Positions 46,000 to 58,449 of a stretch of 64,000 bases of DNA are shown here, piece after piece. The notes beneath the pieces were generated by a model. The model was not told the origin of the DNA. It saw nothing but the letters and a program-made list of their open reading frames with translations, and ran no database searches. How positions within the stretch are numbered: position 1 is the first letter of the stretch; every line of letters begins with the position of its first letter. Position numbers and translations under genes: made by a program. The stretch covers positions 3,828,541-3,892,540 of the forward strand of contig CM046845.1 in NCBI GenBank assembly GCA_025618425.1. Direction: 5' to 3'. The DNA is from Heliocidaris tuberculata. Its lineage: Eukaryota > Echinodermata > Echinoidea > Camarodonta > Echinometridae.

Positions 46000-48260
46000 T
46001 GAAATTTCCAAATCTTTATTTCGCTCTTTTACCCCAGCTATAACCCACTTACGGATATATATATATTTTTTAAAGTAAAAGCCAGAGAGCAGTACATTTA
46101 TATGGACATGTGCGGTTTTTCGTATTTAGGCGCCAAAAATATGCGTCTGGTGTATTAAAGCCAACTGCATTATACGCTGAATTTCCTGATGAACGCCAAC
46201 TTTACACTAATGTGACATACATTATATTTGAAGCTTGTATCCGTTCCTTTTCATTACATTAGAAAAAAAGGTTAAGAAAAAAGGAGGGCTGGATTGAGCA
46301 AGTTGATTTCGTTTTGAAGTCACGGTGCATCACTTCATATATCACATGTCTCTTTTCCGGCTTTGATTGTAATCGCAAGGAGAGATAAGGTTGTATTGGC
46401 CCCACACCCAATGAATTCATTACCATGGCTGTACGCCATGACGGTATAGAAAGAATTCAACCTATCCCCCTTTTCCTGCCCCGATTTCGATTCCGGCTGA
46501 TTGTTAAGATTGGAGACACGTCTGTCGTGCATTAAGTTTGATCGGCAGGCATTATTCATAATGACCTGATACTTCCGTATGCTACCAAGTGTTTTTCGTT
46601 GAACTATCTTGCAGACGGAATACACGGTGTAATTGTCATAATATTTCATTTTTTGCATAGCGCATATCATCATGTAATAATGTCTCTAAGCACTTTCAAA
46701 ATGAATTGTAATTTCTTCGGCAGCCGTTATCAGCTCACAGTGCATTTCAAGGAATAAAACCTATCAGGTTGTTATGCAGAACGCATTTTCAAGGAAGACG
46801 TTATTTGTTCTTATCAAGTTCAAACAATATTAGGCCTCTGCTTACGATTTGACTCGAACTAGACTCCCAACCATTCAATTTCAGTCATTTCACTGGATTT
46901 ATTTTCTTGTGAATAGATAAAAACATTGCATCCTCATGTTACGCAAAATGAGTATAGTGCTCCGTCTGTTTGTCATTAAACACCTGTGGCCCGGGGTGAA
47001 GAAGGACTATAACTTGATTGTGTTCCTGCAGATCTTGTCAAAACATTTTAAAACCCCTCGGAATATCCACCATACTCCTCTCCGTATACATGGTATATGC
47101 CTGGAGTCTCGACCAATCTCTTGTCTGCACCGGCCGCGAGCTGTTCGGGCATACGTTACATTTTTTATCAAATTATAGCCCTCACCATTTTGCCGCGGTC
47201 TATCGCCTTTCAGTTCTAACCTTGTACTTGATGGTCCGTTGAGTCTCAACAAAAGGATTAAAAAAATTCCTCCCTTTTTGCCAGTCACTCGCTGTCAAGT
47301 CAGTGCTTTATATTCTGCAGCAAACGACGTGAAGAACGTATGTAATAATTACACATACGAGAGAAAGGATACATGCGTGAGACATCATTATGCTTTTGAA
47401 TTCATTACTCCCCTCCCTCTCTCTATCTAAAAAAAAATATTGCTTCATGTCATCCACAGCGTTCTCTAAACAATTGAAAATGTAAAAGGACCTTGTCCAT
47501 TGTAAAATGTTCACTTGACATTGCTATATTATCAATCATTTGATGTGTTACAATTCCATCACGAGGTTGAAATTGATTGCTTTATACTAATAGCATGCTC
47601 CCTCATACTATTCAGTCTCTAACATTTATCGGCGATGTAGCTTTAAAAAAGGGGGAGAGAGAGAGAGAGAGAGAGATTTCACATGTTTCAAGGAAGTGTT
47701 GTTCATCTTGTGGTCTTCAAGAGGTTGGAATGGTCATCCATCTTTAGGATGGGGGAAGGGTTGGTTGGGACATAGTGATTGAAAACGTGTAGTGCACAAA
47801 AGTCCACTCTTCATCTCGTGAGGGGAGGGGGAGGCAACTGCAAGCATAGAAGTCATGTACTGGTAATGGTTTATTGTTCTCCAGTAACCATGGTGCCAGG
47901 GGGATCATGATCATTCACACGATAGATATTGAGTTTCATTTAGATTTGTTTGAAATCTAGATCTGTTGAAATGAGTATATCAGGTTTCTGCAAATACCAA
48001 ACCGTCTCTTGTATGTTGTACTGTCCACTGATACTATTTACGGCGTATGACGTTACCCGCGAAATGTGCGTACTACATTGTGACGACATGCAATTGCGCG
48101 TATCTATTGTTTTCGGCACCGTTACACGTTTGATATCCGCGCAAATCCATCCCTTCTTCAAAACTGTTTGTGTACGTAAGACTGCGGTCTATCATAGACC
48201 TACGGTGCAGATGATCATAAGTAAATGAGTAGATTTAGGCTTTAGTTCAAGATGAAGGAT
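46000..48260. other. Intergenic, nothing recognised
   Basis: A (GA)n microsatellite at 47652-47678 is present. Several 60-110-codon frames on both strands have no recognisable domains or consistent splice signals. Confidence 0.45.
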
Positions 48261-48261
48261 A

Positions 48262-48441
48262 TAAACAAAATATATACTGCCTACATTCGAGTCTCTGGTT
48301 AAACTATGGTCCCTTCGTTGACGTGAAGACGACCATTTTCCCTCGGGGCAGCGCCCCCCCCCCCCCCCCGTGAAAATAGTCGTGGTTCACGTCACCTCTG
48401 GGACCATATTTCCCACCAGACCCTCTCTTGGCAATATATGA
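48262..48441. mobile_element. Foldback MITE with poly(C) loop
   Basis: The left arm ATGGTCCCTTCGTTGACGTG, then AAGACGACCATTTTC, pairs with the right arm GAAAATAGTCGTGGTTCACG, then TCACCTCTGGGACCAT. Weaker pairing extends outward to ATATATACTGCC/GGCAATATATGATAT. The loop carries CCTCGGGGCAGCG and a poly(C) run. Confidence 0.85.
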
Positions 48442-48960
48442 TATAATCCAGAAAGATTCTTCTTTAACCCTCCATCACATCCTGCTGAATTGATGTCTTT
48501 CTTTTTCTCTCATGAATGCAAACCCTTTTAATTAAGCACACAAATTCCATTCCAATTCTGCATTCTGCCCAAAGTCGTGTTTCAGTTTTACAATTGTAAT
48601 CGTGTTAATGGATGTGTCTGTCAAGTAATATCCCATGAGACGATTAACCTAATTAATCTTCCTTCTATTCTCTTTGTCCTACGCAACTTTCCTCTATTCA
48701 GGATTCCTGCTAACATTATTGTAGACATTCTTTCATTGGAAAGACATCCAAATGCTCTTTTACATCTAGCTTGTCCCTTATCATTAGGTCTTCAACCATG
48801 TACACATACGATAATGCAGCCAGACGAGCTAGGGCTTTTCTTCTGTCCAGGGTTCCATAGGGTTTTGCTTGGTCTCCATATTACAGGCAGAATAAGTATC
48901 TCCTATTTGCATAATTGGTAGACAGTATTTCCTCTGGCGAATTCAGAGCGGGGGAGCAGG

Positions 48961-49190
48961 AGGCGCGATCCATATTTTTTTATTTTATTTTTTTATTTTA
49001 TTTTATTCATTTTTTTTTTTTCATTTATTTCATTTTATTTTTTATTTATTTATTCATTTTATATTTTTCTTTTTTTTTATTTTTCTTTTTTTTAATTTAA
49101 TTCATTTTTTAAAAAATTTATTTATTTATTTATTTTATTTATTTATTTATTTTTTTTTTATTTATTTTTTTTTTTTTTGGGGGGGGGATA
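48961..49190. repeat. (ATTT)n-rich low-complexity tract
   Basis: Over 200 bp of T-rich ATTT/ATTTT repeats ending in poly(T)-poly(G). CCTAGATACGCCACTG at 49434-49449 resembles an inverted hAT right end, so the tract may lie inside a large hAT-like element whose left end could be near 48933 (CTCTGGCGAATTCAG); no matching TSD was found. Confidence 0.8.
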
Positions 49191-49449
49191 AACTCGCATA
49201 GTTTGCACATGACTTGTAATACACTGTCTAAATAAAATGAGGGTAACTATTCGCCCAGCTTGGCTAATTTGGGCTAAAATTGTAGCCTAGGAGATCCTAA
49301 TTGGGCAAAGCATTATCTAAATTCGTCAAACTCATAATTACCCTCATCTCATGCATTTTAAGCGTACATAGTATCCACCACCCCCCTCTATTTTCGACCA
49401 ACTCATGTAAGCCCGGGATGTAAGCACTCAAATCCTAGATACGCCACTG

Positions 49450-52440
49450 ATATCAACTCAATGTTGAGTACAGAAAATGTCCAGTTTTATTGATGTTAAT
49501 GACTTGTGAAATCGGATAGAGTGGCTTGCATGGATTAATTTTCTTTTCTTAAGGTGAAGAAACGTGTTCCGTGTGTGTTCTGGTTAGGAAAGTATTAATT
49601 GCACTTGACATTATTCTTGGTGCATATTACTGGTATTTCATTCGTCTTAATTACAACTATACGTTACACATCTTACATCTATTAATAGGACTCATGCTCT
49701 ATATGCTACTGTCGACATCATGTAAAACATAAATGCCAGATCTGAAACCACTTATTCAAATTCATTTTGATTGAATATGTGTATGCATTTATCCCAGACA
49801 ATTCTCATATTTCTAATTTTAAAAGAAGCAACCCTCTGAATAACAACGAAGTTTGGGAAATGACCTTTTCCTATATTTGAAATGGAAGAGAAGATACCTG
49901 TCAATTAATTATTGCTGGTTTAACTAGTAAGATTTGCATCAAGTTCCACCAATGTAGAGCGCCTTAAATCAAGAATTGTGAATGCTTATGTGATGCAGGC
50001 CAACACATAAACTTGTTAGGTTAAGGGGTCTCGGGAATAGATTGGGTTATTGGCCTCAACCTAACACCAACACAATCATTCAAAATTATAACAAAATAAG
50101 GAAAACATCAGACGGTATATTTCCTGAAAAGCGTTGTTTATTCGGCCGTTGCAATCACAATAATCACGTCATTATCAAAACCTGATAATTCAAATTGAAT
50201 ACATTTGCATATTCACAAAAAAATAAAATGTCATTCTGAAAGACTTAGTAAAAAATTCAAAATTTGATTGTACCTTTGTTTTTGTTTTTTTGTTTTTTGT
50301 TTGTTTTTTTAAATCTAGGGAACTGGTGGGCCATTTCGAAAAAACTTCGCTGGTGTTTATTAAGTCTAAGTTAATAAAGTTTTAATGAGTACCGCTTTTC
50401 CTTCTCAGCTGTGCTTATGTTGAAGTTGTGCCAAGAATGTCTTTCTGGCCTCCCAGTGAATGTTGTCTCTGGGTAATTTATTCCATCCCGTCTCTGCCAC
50501 ACCGTATAGCTACCCTCATACACGGAGAGACGACGAATGTTCTTGCCGGTGTACGTGCTTACCTGAATAATTCATCCCAATAAGACGGCCAATCTTGTCC
50601 AATTTTAGATTGGATGAGATAGAGAGGGGAAAGGGAAGAGAGGGAGTGAGAGAAAGAGAGACGAGAACAGAAAAAGGGAAAGAGAGAGTGAGTGGGTTAG
50701 AAAGAGGTGTTCATACAGTCTTATCTTACCAAACATAGCAACTTTTTTCCATCAGTAAAGATGACAATGGAATGATGGAATTGTTAAAAAGTGTCGGACA
50801 CAAAGACGAAAAAAGTGTTTTCAAAAAGAAAGAAAGAAAAGGAAAGAGTAAAAAATGTAACGGGTAACTAAAAAGTATAATCTGTAGAATTCCAAGGTTC
50901 AAATAATAAAATGGGATGGAAGGAAATTTAGGAAAAGGATAAGGCTTTTATGAATAATAATCAGACTCATTGAACATAATGAATTAAATACAAAAGGAAG
51001 AAATCATGCAAATATGAACCGGATAGAGACGAGGAGACTAGGGTATAGAAATTCATGTTCGAAGGATGGTCCTATAGTAGTAAATAATGTGACAAACATT
51101 ATATGCGACAGTGGTTTACAGAGATATCAATGTGGGAAAGAGAGAGCTACCATTTCCGTGCACAAAAAGCACTTATCTATCTCGGCTTCTTATTGAATGC
51201 ATTATGAAACCGAGAAGCTCCATTCTCAGTGTGGTGTGAACACGCACTTCGTATAAAGCGGCTTGAGTGAGACGTGTGTGTGCATTCCTATGGTCTGACC
51301 GGATATTACTTCACGGAGAGATAGAACTTAAACTCGTCTGTAGCTACTAGGACGTATGCCACTCCGACCTGTCGCGAGGAAGGATTTGATCAAAACAGGT
51401 ACTCTGGGGGAAGGGTTATATTGGGCGAGGACAGAGATTTGTCACTTTCTGGTGATGATATTGTCCTTGATCACTTGACTTAATTAAAAGAGAGGTACTC
51501 CGAAAAAAATATTATAGCACCCAGTGGATATAGCCGTTGACACATTGCCTTCTTTGAATCAGACTATTTCATGTTAACTGACAGTGGTGTAGCGTTGGAC
51601 GGGGTCGGAGGGGGGGGGGGGGGTTGATATATATGAAGATTAGATAACATGGCCATAGAGTGAGGAGAGGACACGAGAGGGGTGTCGTATCATTTTATTT
51701 TTACACTAATTGCCTTCCCCTCTCCCTTTAGTTATCTTCCTCTCCTATTTTTTTCACGGAGAAGGGGGGGGGGGGGTCCCTTTAACTGCAGCAATGTCTA
51801 CCAATCTTAATAGGGAATATATAACCGCGAGAAGATGCCAGGTATACGGTTTACATGATGTTTGTAGGTACAGGCTCATGAATTGTTCTCTAGAGATGAT
51901 ATGAGAGAGGATTTGAAAAGTGAGAAATGATGAATAGAATTCATGATAGTCATTCGAGTTGATATTAAATTCGACAGTTTAACGGATGGTCGACGAATGG
52001 AATTAAAGAGAACATGAAATTTGAATAAAACTTGACAAGGAATTAGATAATAGCAGCTTTTATTCTGTACATGTACGAATTGGTCTGGTCGTTGAAGGAT
52101 ATAGTAATTTTATTGAGGTTAGGGAAACCAATATAATGACCTTGTGATTTGTATAATTATTTCTAATATTTTGTACAGACCTTTTTATTTTTAAGACATT
52201 AAAAGTGAAATAAATGGTATGCGTGTAAGTACATGTTTGCTTGCTTTTGCGTAAACAAAAGGAAAACAAATCAAATTAAAAAATGATGTATTCCTCCCAA
52301 ATCTTCTCCTTTCTCACTTACTATTTCCTTCTTTCTTTCCCTTCCCCTCCTCTTTCCCTTCCCCTCCTCTTTCCTATTCCTGACTTTTTTTTCTTTCTCC
52401 GAATTTTCACACTTTGTTATCTTGTTATTTGTGTAGCGTA
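49450..52440. other. Intergenic, nothing recognised
   Basis: Purine-rich GA patches at 50618-50700, and poly(G) tracts at about 51611-51623 and 51766-51777. CAGTGGTGTAGCGTTGGAC before the first poly(G) resembles an hAT end, without a partner. No gene evidence. Confidence 0.45.
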
Positions 52441-52600
52441 AGTCTTTGTATCTTTGTTTTGCTTCCAATTATGTATCTTTTTATATATTTGATGCGATTC
52501 TATTGTATATTATGTACATGCATATCTGATTGTAAATTGACCCCTTCAGCATTGCTGCTGGTCAGTAATCATATACCAATAAATAAATAAATAAATAAAA
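52440..52600 (+). mobile_element. LINE 3'-end fragment, (AATA)n tail
   Basis: CCCCTTCAGCATTGCTGCTG is followed by GTCAGTAATCATATACC and then AATA units at 52578-52600. This has the layout of a non-LTR 3' UTR ending in a tetranucleotide tail. The 5' border is undefined and no coding part is present. Confidence 0.4.
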
Positions 52601-53075
52601 GAACGGGGAAATGCATAATACCTGTCACTTGCAGACGTAAACTGAGTTTCTCGGAAAGTCTATAGTGCTTAAATCTAGTGATTAAAGTCGGAGATGTGAA
52701 GAGAAATAAAAGATGTGAAGGACGGGAAGCGGCATTTCCATCCATGGCCTGATTGGAACAGAATAATTTGTTCCGACAAGGATAAAATTCTGTATTCCGT
52801 CAAAAGACGAATCCAGTATTCGTATATCATCTTTATAAAGGGAGTTCTTGCGATCAGGCAGTATGAGAGATTCACTATCTTTCACTTTTCTCTCTTTATT
52901 TCTTTCTTCTTCCCCCCCCCCTTTTTTTTTTTGGGGGGGGGGGAGTGTCCTTGTCTTCGTTTACATAAGCTATATATCTGTATATAGAGCGTTTCTTTTG
53001 CCTTTTAATCTTCATGGATAACACCCATAATCTGTTTCTCTATCTTCTTGTTGTTGTTTTTTTAATCTTCATTAA

Positions 53076-53636
53076 AGGGAAAATCCACCCTACTAGTTGG
53101 TTTTTAAAAGTAGCAGACAATTAAAGAAACATATCAGTGAAGGTTTGAGCACAATACGATAAGAAATCAGAAAGTTGTGAGTTTTTGAAGTAGTAATAAA
53201 TTATAAAAAAAACACAAATTGGCAGCTCCGTGACGTGTCTTGCGAGCTCATCTCCCATTTGCCGTGTACCTTAAAAATCATTAATTTCCATTTTCTCTAA
53301 AGAAAATATTAAATCATACATGAACCTCAGATATAATCATTGCTCATATGTTTTTACACAAAAAACAAATCTCTTCCTTAAAAAAAACAACTAAGAAAAT
53401 ATAAAATTTATGACATTTTCTGTACTAAGCAAATGGGAGAGGAGCTCGCAAGACACGTCACGGAGTTGCCAATTTGTTCTTCATTTATTACTTATTTATT
53501 TGTGTTTGCTTGATTACAACTGTAAAAATTATAACTTTCTTATTTCTTATCGGATTTTGCTTAAACTTTCACTAATCTGTTTCTCTCATTTACTGCTTTT
53601 ATTTAAATCAGCTAAATACTAGGGTAGACTTTCTCT
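53076..53636. mobile_element. TTAA-flanked foldback element, 561 bp
   Basis: Long inverted arms run from AGGGAAAATCCACCCTACTA to CTAGGGTAGACTTTCTCT, flanked by TTAA (53072-53075 and 53637-53640). Highly conserved inner blocks include GTGACGTGTCTTGCGAGCTC in the left arm and GAGCTCGCAAGACACGTCAC in the right. The arms are about 215 bp each around a central AT-rich spacer. No transposase; piggyBac- or Kolobok-type by target site. Confidence 0.88.
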
Positions 53637-53640
53637 TTAA

Positions 53641-54600
53641 TACAATTAATTTGGCATTTTACTCGAGAGAGTGAATTTGATATGGCATGCGTTGAACACC
53701 CCATTATAAAACATTTAACATTACATAGTTCACATTTTTTCTGTAATTATGGTAAAGAAAAGGGAAGAAATTTGCATCCCCAAACGCTCGACATGAATGA
53801 TTGGAATAAAGGAATCATACGACATATTTCGGAAACAATGATGGATAACTGTTATCTAAAACATCAAAACATCCTGAAAAAGGGCCCTCTTAGCCTTATC
53901 TACGTCACATTTCCATTTGAGAGTTAATAATAAACGAAAAGGGGGGCTGAAATTAGGATGCATGCTTAAGTGCAGTCGATAATTATGTTTCCCCGTTGAA
54001 TGTTGAAAGCCGAAAGAAGCTGGTAGATAGGGCTTCAATTCCAGTGATTACATGTTGATTGCCTTCAGACTCAAACACTCGAGAGAAGATCATCAGTCAT
54101 TCATGGCTTTGGTTAAACATTTGGGCCATCTCAGGTTTACTCTGGTGTCGAGAAGTCATAAAAACAGAACGAAGAGATCTTGATAGAATTATGGAGACAA
54201 AAGGCTGTGAGGAGAGACGTTAAGTGGAGCTCAAGATTCGTTATGGAAGTTATACCTTTTTATAGATTATAGAACAAGTAGGAACAAGAGAGGAATAAAG
54301 GAAGGAGTGTCAAATCGAGTGATTATTGCAAACAAGATTTTTTTTTCTTAGAAGAGAGAACATGTCAAAGATGACTGGAATGAATATGTAGAATTCTCAA
54401 GGTGTGCTGCAGATCCTATCCCCCCCCCCCCCCGTCCTCCTCACATGATGTGTACAACATATATTACCTACACATGTATCTAAATAAATTAATCATTTCA
54501 ATTATTCAGTTATTGCCCCCATCACAATGTTGGTACTCTGCTCAAGCTAAATTTTATTTGTAGAAAATGTATAACATCACCCATTGCTAAGAATGATGTA
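53641..54600. other. Intergenic, nothing recognised
   Basis: A poly(C) tract at 54420-54433 is the only notable structure. Confidence 0.5.
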
Positions 54601-54610
54601 TATTCCTCTG

Positions 54611-54758
54611 GGGCCCGTTGCACAGAAGTTGCGTTTAATCCCAACTCCTAAAAATCAAACGCAAGTCCTAAATGCGCACTTTTGATAAAAATAAAAAAAT
54701 AAAGTTGCGTTTGATTTTCCTGAGTTGCGTTCAAACGTAAGTTTTGTGCAACTGGCCC
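54611..54758. mobile_element. GGGCCCGTTGCAC MITE, CTG duplication
   Basis: The ends GGGCCCGTTGCACAGAAG and TTTTGTGCAACTGGCCC are inverted, with exact CTG on both sides (54608-54610 and 54759-54761). The interior AAAAATCAAACGCAAGTCC and GTTGCGTTTGATTTTC blocks match the element at 24391-24535 in reverse order. The 3-bp duplication and ends support PIF/Harbinger. Confidence 0.85.
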
Positions 54759-54761
54759 CTG

Positions 54762-54997
54762 GGCCGAATTCACAAAGGAAGTTTAAACCTATGGTTTAAA
54801 CCGTGGGTAAGGTTTAAACCTCCGTAAGCGTATTAAAATCATGAATAAAATAAGCGTAAATAAGCGCACATTGCCCATGCGCGCGCTCAAAGAAAATATA
54901 TGATTGGATTGGATTCCGTGCGCACGTACGCTTAAAAAAAGAACAGGAGGGGGTTAAAACTATGGTTTTAACCAAACCTCCTTTTTGAATTCGGGCC
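54762..54997. mobile_element. GGCCGAATTCAC MITE abutting the previous one
   Basis: The left end GGCCGAATTCACAAAGGA, then AGTTTAAACC, pairs with the right end CCTCCTTTTTGAATTCGGGCC. A second TTTAAACC/GGTTTAAA palindrome lies in the left arm. The left flank CTG is shared with the preceding MITE; the right flank is TCTG. No coding capacity. Confidence 0.8.
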
Positions 54998-55014
54998 TCT
55001 GAGATAGAGGCTGA

Positions 55015-55017
55015 TGA

Positions 55018-55073
<56 letters not shown>

Positions 55074-55085
55074 GACAGACAGAAA
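55015..55085. repeat. (GA)n and (GACA)n tract
   Basis: Interrupted GA repeat passing into AGACAGAC units; produces a Ser/Leu-rich false frame on the minus strand. Confidence 0.9.
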
Positions 55086-55089
55086 AACA

Positions 55090-56700
55090 GACACAGAGAG
55101 ATACATAGTAACCCAGAGCGAAAGGAAAAAAATTAGAGAACATGCAGACAAAGTGAATTCACATATTATTAACGTGGATATATAGGGAGACACACAACAT
55201 GTTGTTTAGAAGGACAGGACACTAGTATATATTACAGTCATATCGTTCATGCAATATAGTGCAAATGAACAACATGTTTGTCATTTGCCACGATGGATTC
55301 TTGTCAAAATCCCGCAGGTTGTACTAAGTATCGACACGCTTTCCCTTCCATCTGTTTCACGAGCTGTTAGACACAGTACCCGCTCTGAGGTGCGCACGTG
55401 TCTCTATGCCTGTGATAATGAAGGCATCCATTTCAGGGTGAGTAATGAGGGATGGAGCTCAATGATCACAGGAGCGTGATTTTTTCAATTAGGAGAAAAT
55501 TACATCCCATATATCAAAAGTTCATCGGATTTTTTTTGGTTGAACTTCAAGAAGGGAACTTGGAGGACAAATATTAAGTACTGTTTGCGATGTGATACTT
55601 TTATTTTCTTGTTTGAAGTCGGAGAAGCTTGTACCCTTCCTTTGTCATTATTGAAATTGAAATGCAGTAGATTGCTTGTATTTTCCGTTTTGTATGTTTA
55701 GACTGAAAGGTTATGGTTTAAACAGATGCAACTAAAACAAATAATAATTTAGGAGTGTGTCATACAATTATAGGTGAACAACTTGGAGCTATATAAGATA
55801 TTGAAAAAACAAACTTTTTCATCGCAACAGATGATTATATGAGTATTATACAAAAGGCTCAAAACGTTTCTTGTCATTCAAAATAACAAATAGGCCTAGT
55901 CTGCAATTACATACTTTCAAACATAATCTGACAAATAGTAAAACAACCGCATCCCTGTGCCTATAATCACCACTAAGTGAAAAGTTAGCGTGTTTAGTAA
56001 TCAGTGTTTCGATGAAAAAATCTTTAGGAAACTAGTATTTACTATGCCTTGGTCATATGGGAATCATGAGCAACAGAAGAACACAAAGTCAATGTTCCCA
56101 CAATGTAAAACCGCCATTATTTCTCTCTCTCTTTCACACAAACACACACACACGCACACACACACGCGCGCGCACAAACACACACACATCAACAGTCAAC
56201 AGGGCATTGTTGCAGAGAATAAATATCTCTGTAACAATTCCCGATGAAGATGAGGAGCGTAAACAGTGTATCATTGGTATCGTTTTTCAAGATGTGGCCC
56301 TTTAGCACCTTCTTCTGCTTGCATTCGGGATTCCTATGAAGCCGCATGGCAGGGTATATTCATTTTCATCTGCTTTGGGATGTAGTGAGAAAGCCAGCAT
56401 TATAAGTAACCACGTGATCCTATTTGAGTGATACAATGCAACGCCAAATTGCTATGGCACAAGCTCTATGCTCTATGCTCTATGCGAGACGACACGGGGA
56501 CATTTCTCCTATCCGAATCGCAGAAAAGATAAATATATAAAAAAAGTAAAATATTCAAAGAGAGGAGAAAAAACATGAGAAAAAAAAAATAGTGGAAAGG
56601 AAAATCGTCAACTAGCAAGATATTTCAGTATTGGGCAAAGTCCATAATCATGATAATGAATACTAATTATGTTCCATAAGTAACATACATTCGACCACAT
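55090..56700. other. Intergenic, nothing recognised
   Basis: Contains a (CA)n/(CG)n microsatellite at 56138-56190 and a short CTCTATG triplet repeat near 56465-56485. A possible exon at 55303-55437 was considered and not accepted. Confidence 0.45.
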
Positions 56701-56711
56701 TGACCATGGTA

Positions 56712-56830
56712 AAGTGAAACCTGTCTATAAAGACCACTCAAGGGAGACAAGAAAAGCGGCATTATGAGCAGGTGGTCTTTATAGACAGGTGGTCTTTCTA
56801 TACAGGTGGTCGCTGAAGCAGGTTTGACTG
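56712..56830. mobile_element. TA-flanked AAACCTG MITE
   Basis: The ends AAGTGAAACCTGTCTATAAA and CTTCAGCGACCACC-type sequence inverted (…GTCGCTGAAGCAGGTTTGACTG) are flanked by TA (56710-56711 and 56831-56832). GGTGGTCTTTATAGACAGG and GGTGGTCTTTCTATACAGG repeat in tandem inside. Same family as 44428-44525. Confidence 0.72.
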
Positions 56831-56832
56831 TA

Positions 56833-58270
56833 TTTGCATACTTCAACATGAAATAAAATGATATTTTCGATATCGGTTCTTTGTTTCCTTTTCCAGTATA
56901 ATAAACTCTGTTACGTTCTAAATGGCATAATTATAGCTTGGACGTACCATTCTGTTGTCAAGCCAGTATTCATGCCATGGTATACATGATTGACGTTAAT
57001 GACTGTCTGGGATAAATTAATTACAAAGGAATGAGAAACTGGGTATGTCGTGCTCACAACGTGCGATGGCAACGTCTGCTAATTCCGGTGAATAGCATTA
57101 ACAGTGCAATAGTTATTATAGCGCTACTACAAATACTGATCAACAGTGAAAAAAAAAAAAAAACCCCGCTGTAATGGGTCATATTCTCGTTCAGTGACTC
57201 CGAATTCATAATGCCAGTTACCAAATATTGTCTTCAGTGACTTGCAACCTTTACTGTTACAGGTAGGCCATGCGGAGGCGTATCTATAAGGAGGGGGGGG
57301 GGGGGGTCAAATGTACCCGAGTTGCTATAGTGCGTTGCCATATTTGGCACGACGGCGCTCCTCCAGAACATTGCATTTCTTTTGCAAGTACTGGTTTTTG
57401 GTTTTTGTTGATGGTTTCTGGACCCACAAATGGGAAGGGCTTATGCTTGTTCTCCCCCTGTACATCTCTGCAAAAAATGTTCATGTTTTCTTCTTTACAT
57501 TAAATATTTAAAAAGTCCAACACATTAAAAAAAAAATCTTTAAAATGCATTTAGTGATTTATATCATCTTCATACCTATTTGAGAGAACAAAAACTCTAT
57601 ATCATGTAAGAAGTCGTGCCATTGTAAAATGTAGCTACAATCATCCTACAATCATTGTAAACGTCATCATCACAATATCTTCTTACCCTCATTAGTTTCG
57701 TAGAATACATCGCTCGTATCATGCTTGTTGTATATCATTAATCATGCATGGTTCATGTGGTGTGATGACACCCTTTAAGAAACATCACATTTCTTCCTCG
57801 CATGGCTACAGATCTGATGCGTGGGCACCGTTTTAGATGCAAGGGAGCATCACGGGGATCGGGCGGCATGATATCTAGATGCATCCATCGATCGGTTTGC
57901 CTGTAATGCAGATTGGGTGCGTGAGAGGGTAGCGTTATTTCACACTCGACTAGCATGCTTATATTGAACAAGTAGCCTGTATTTCAGCTTTTATCTTTTT
58001 TAGCGGTGATAAGACTGTATTTAGCAATACGATGCATCTTCCAAATGTGATGATGACTGTCGATATAATGTCCGATAGCTTTCTCGAATCATTTTACAGG
58101 ATTTACCTACACTTAATGAAATTTGCCTCTCAAGGCAAATGCTATCAGTCTTGTATGATAGGGTATAGCTGTTCAGTGTACCAAGTTGCACCACATTCAT
58201 ACGGCATCTAGTAGAGCACATTAAATCTAACCTTACATGAATGACTGTGTGATATCATGAAAATGGTGTA
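56833..58270. other. Intergenic, nothing recognised
   Basis: Poly(A) at about 57149-57162 and poly(G) at about 57292-57306; the latter follows GGAGGCGTATCTATAAGGA, reminiscent of an hAT end. No gene supported. Confidence 0.45.
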
Positions 58271-58447
58271 AATACTTGACGTTTTAAAGTCACTTTAGGC
58301 AAGGCACCATAATATTACAGTATGATCCCGGTCAGCAGACAATGTAAGTTAGTTAGTTTTTATGAATATTGGCCATTGTCTGCTGACCGGGATCATACTG
58401 TAATATTATGGTGCCTTGCCTAAAGTGACTTTAAAACGTCAAGTATT
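58271..58447. repeat. Perfect inverted repeat, 74-bp arms, 29-nt loop
   Basis: The left arm (58271-58344) and right arm (58374-58447) are exact reverse complements over all 74 positions, separated by a 29-nt loop. The arms begin AATACTTGACGTTTTAAAGT and are of ordinary complexity. A transcript would form a long perfect stem. No flanking target duplication is evident, which argues against a standard MITE and for a very recent inverted duplication or a selected hairpin. Confidence 0.95.
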
Positions 58448-58449
58448 CA

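Noticed and set aside
48933..49449. A complete roughly 0.5-kb hAT-like element around the T-rich tract
   Set aside because: The right end resembles hAT (CGCCACTG) but the left end is weak and no 8-bp duplication could be matched.
55303..55437. Possible internal exon (CCCGCAG acceptor, GGTGAGT donor, open plus frame)
   Set aside because: Splice-like motifs of this strength are common by chance; the acceptor lacks a good pyrimidine tract and the peptide was not recognised.
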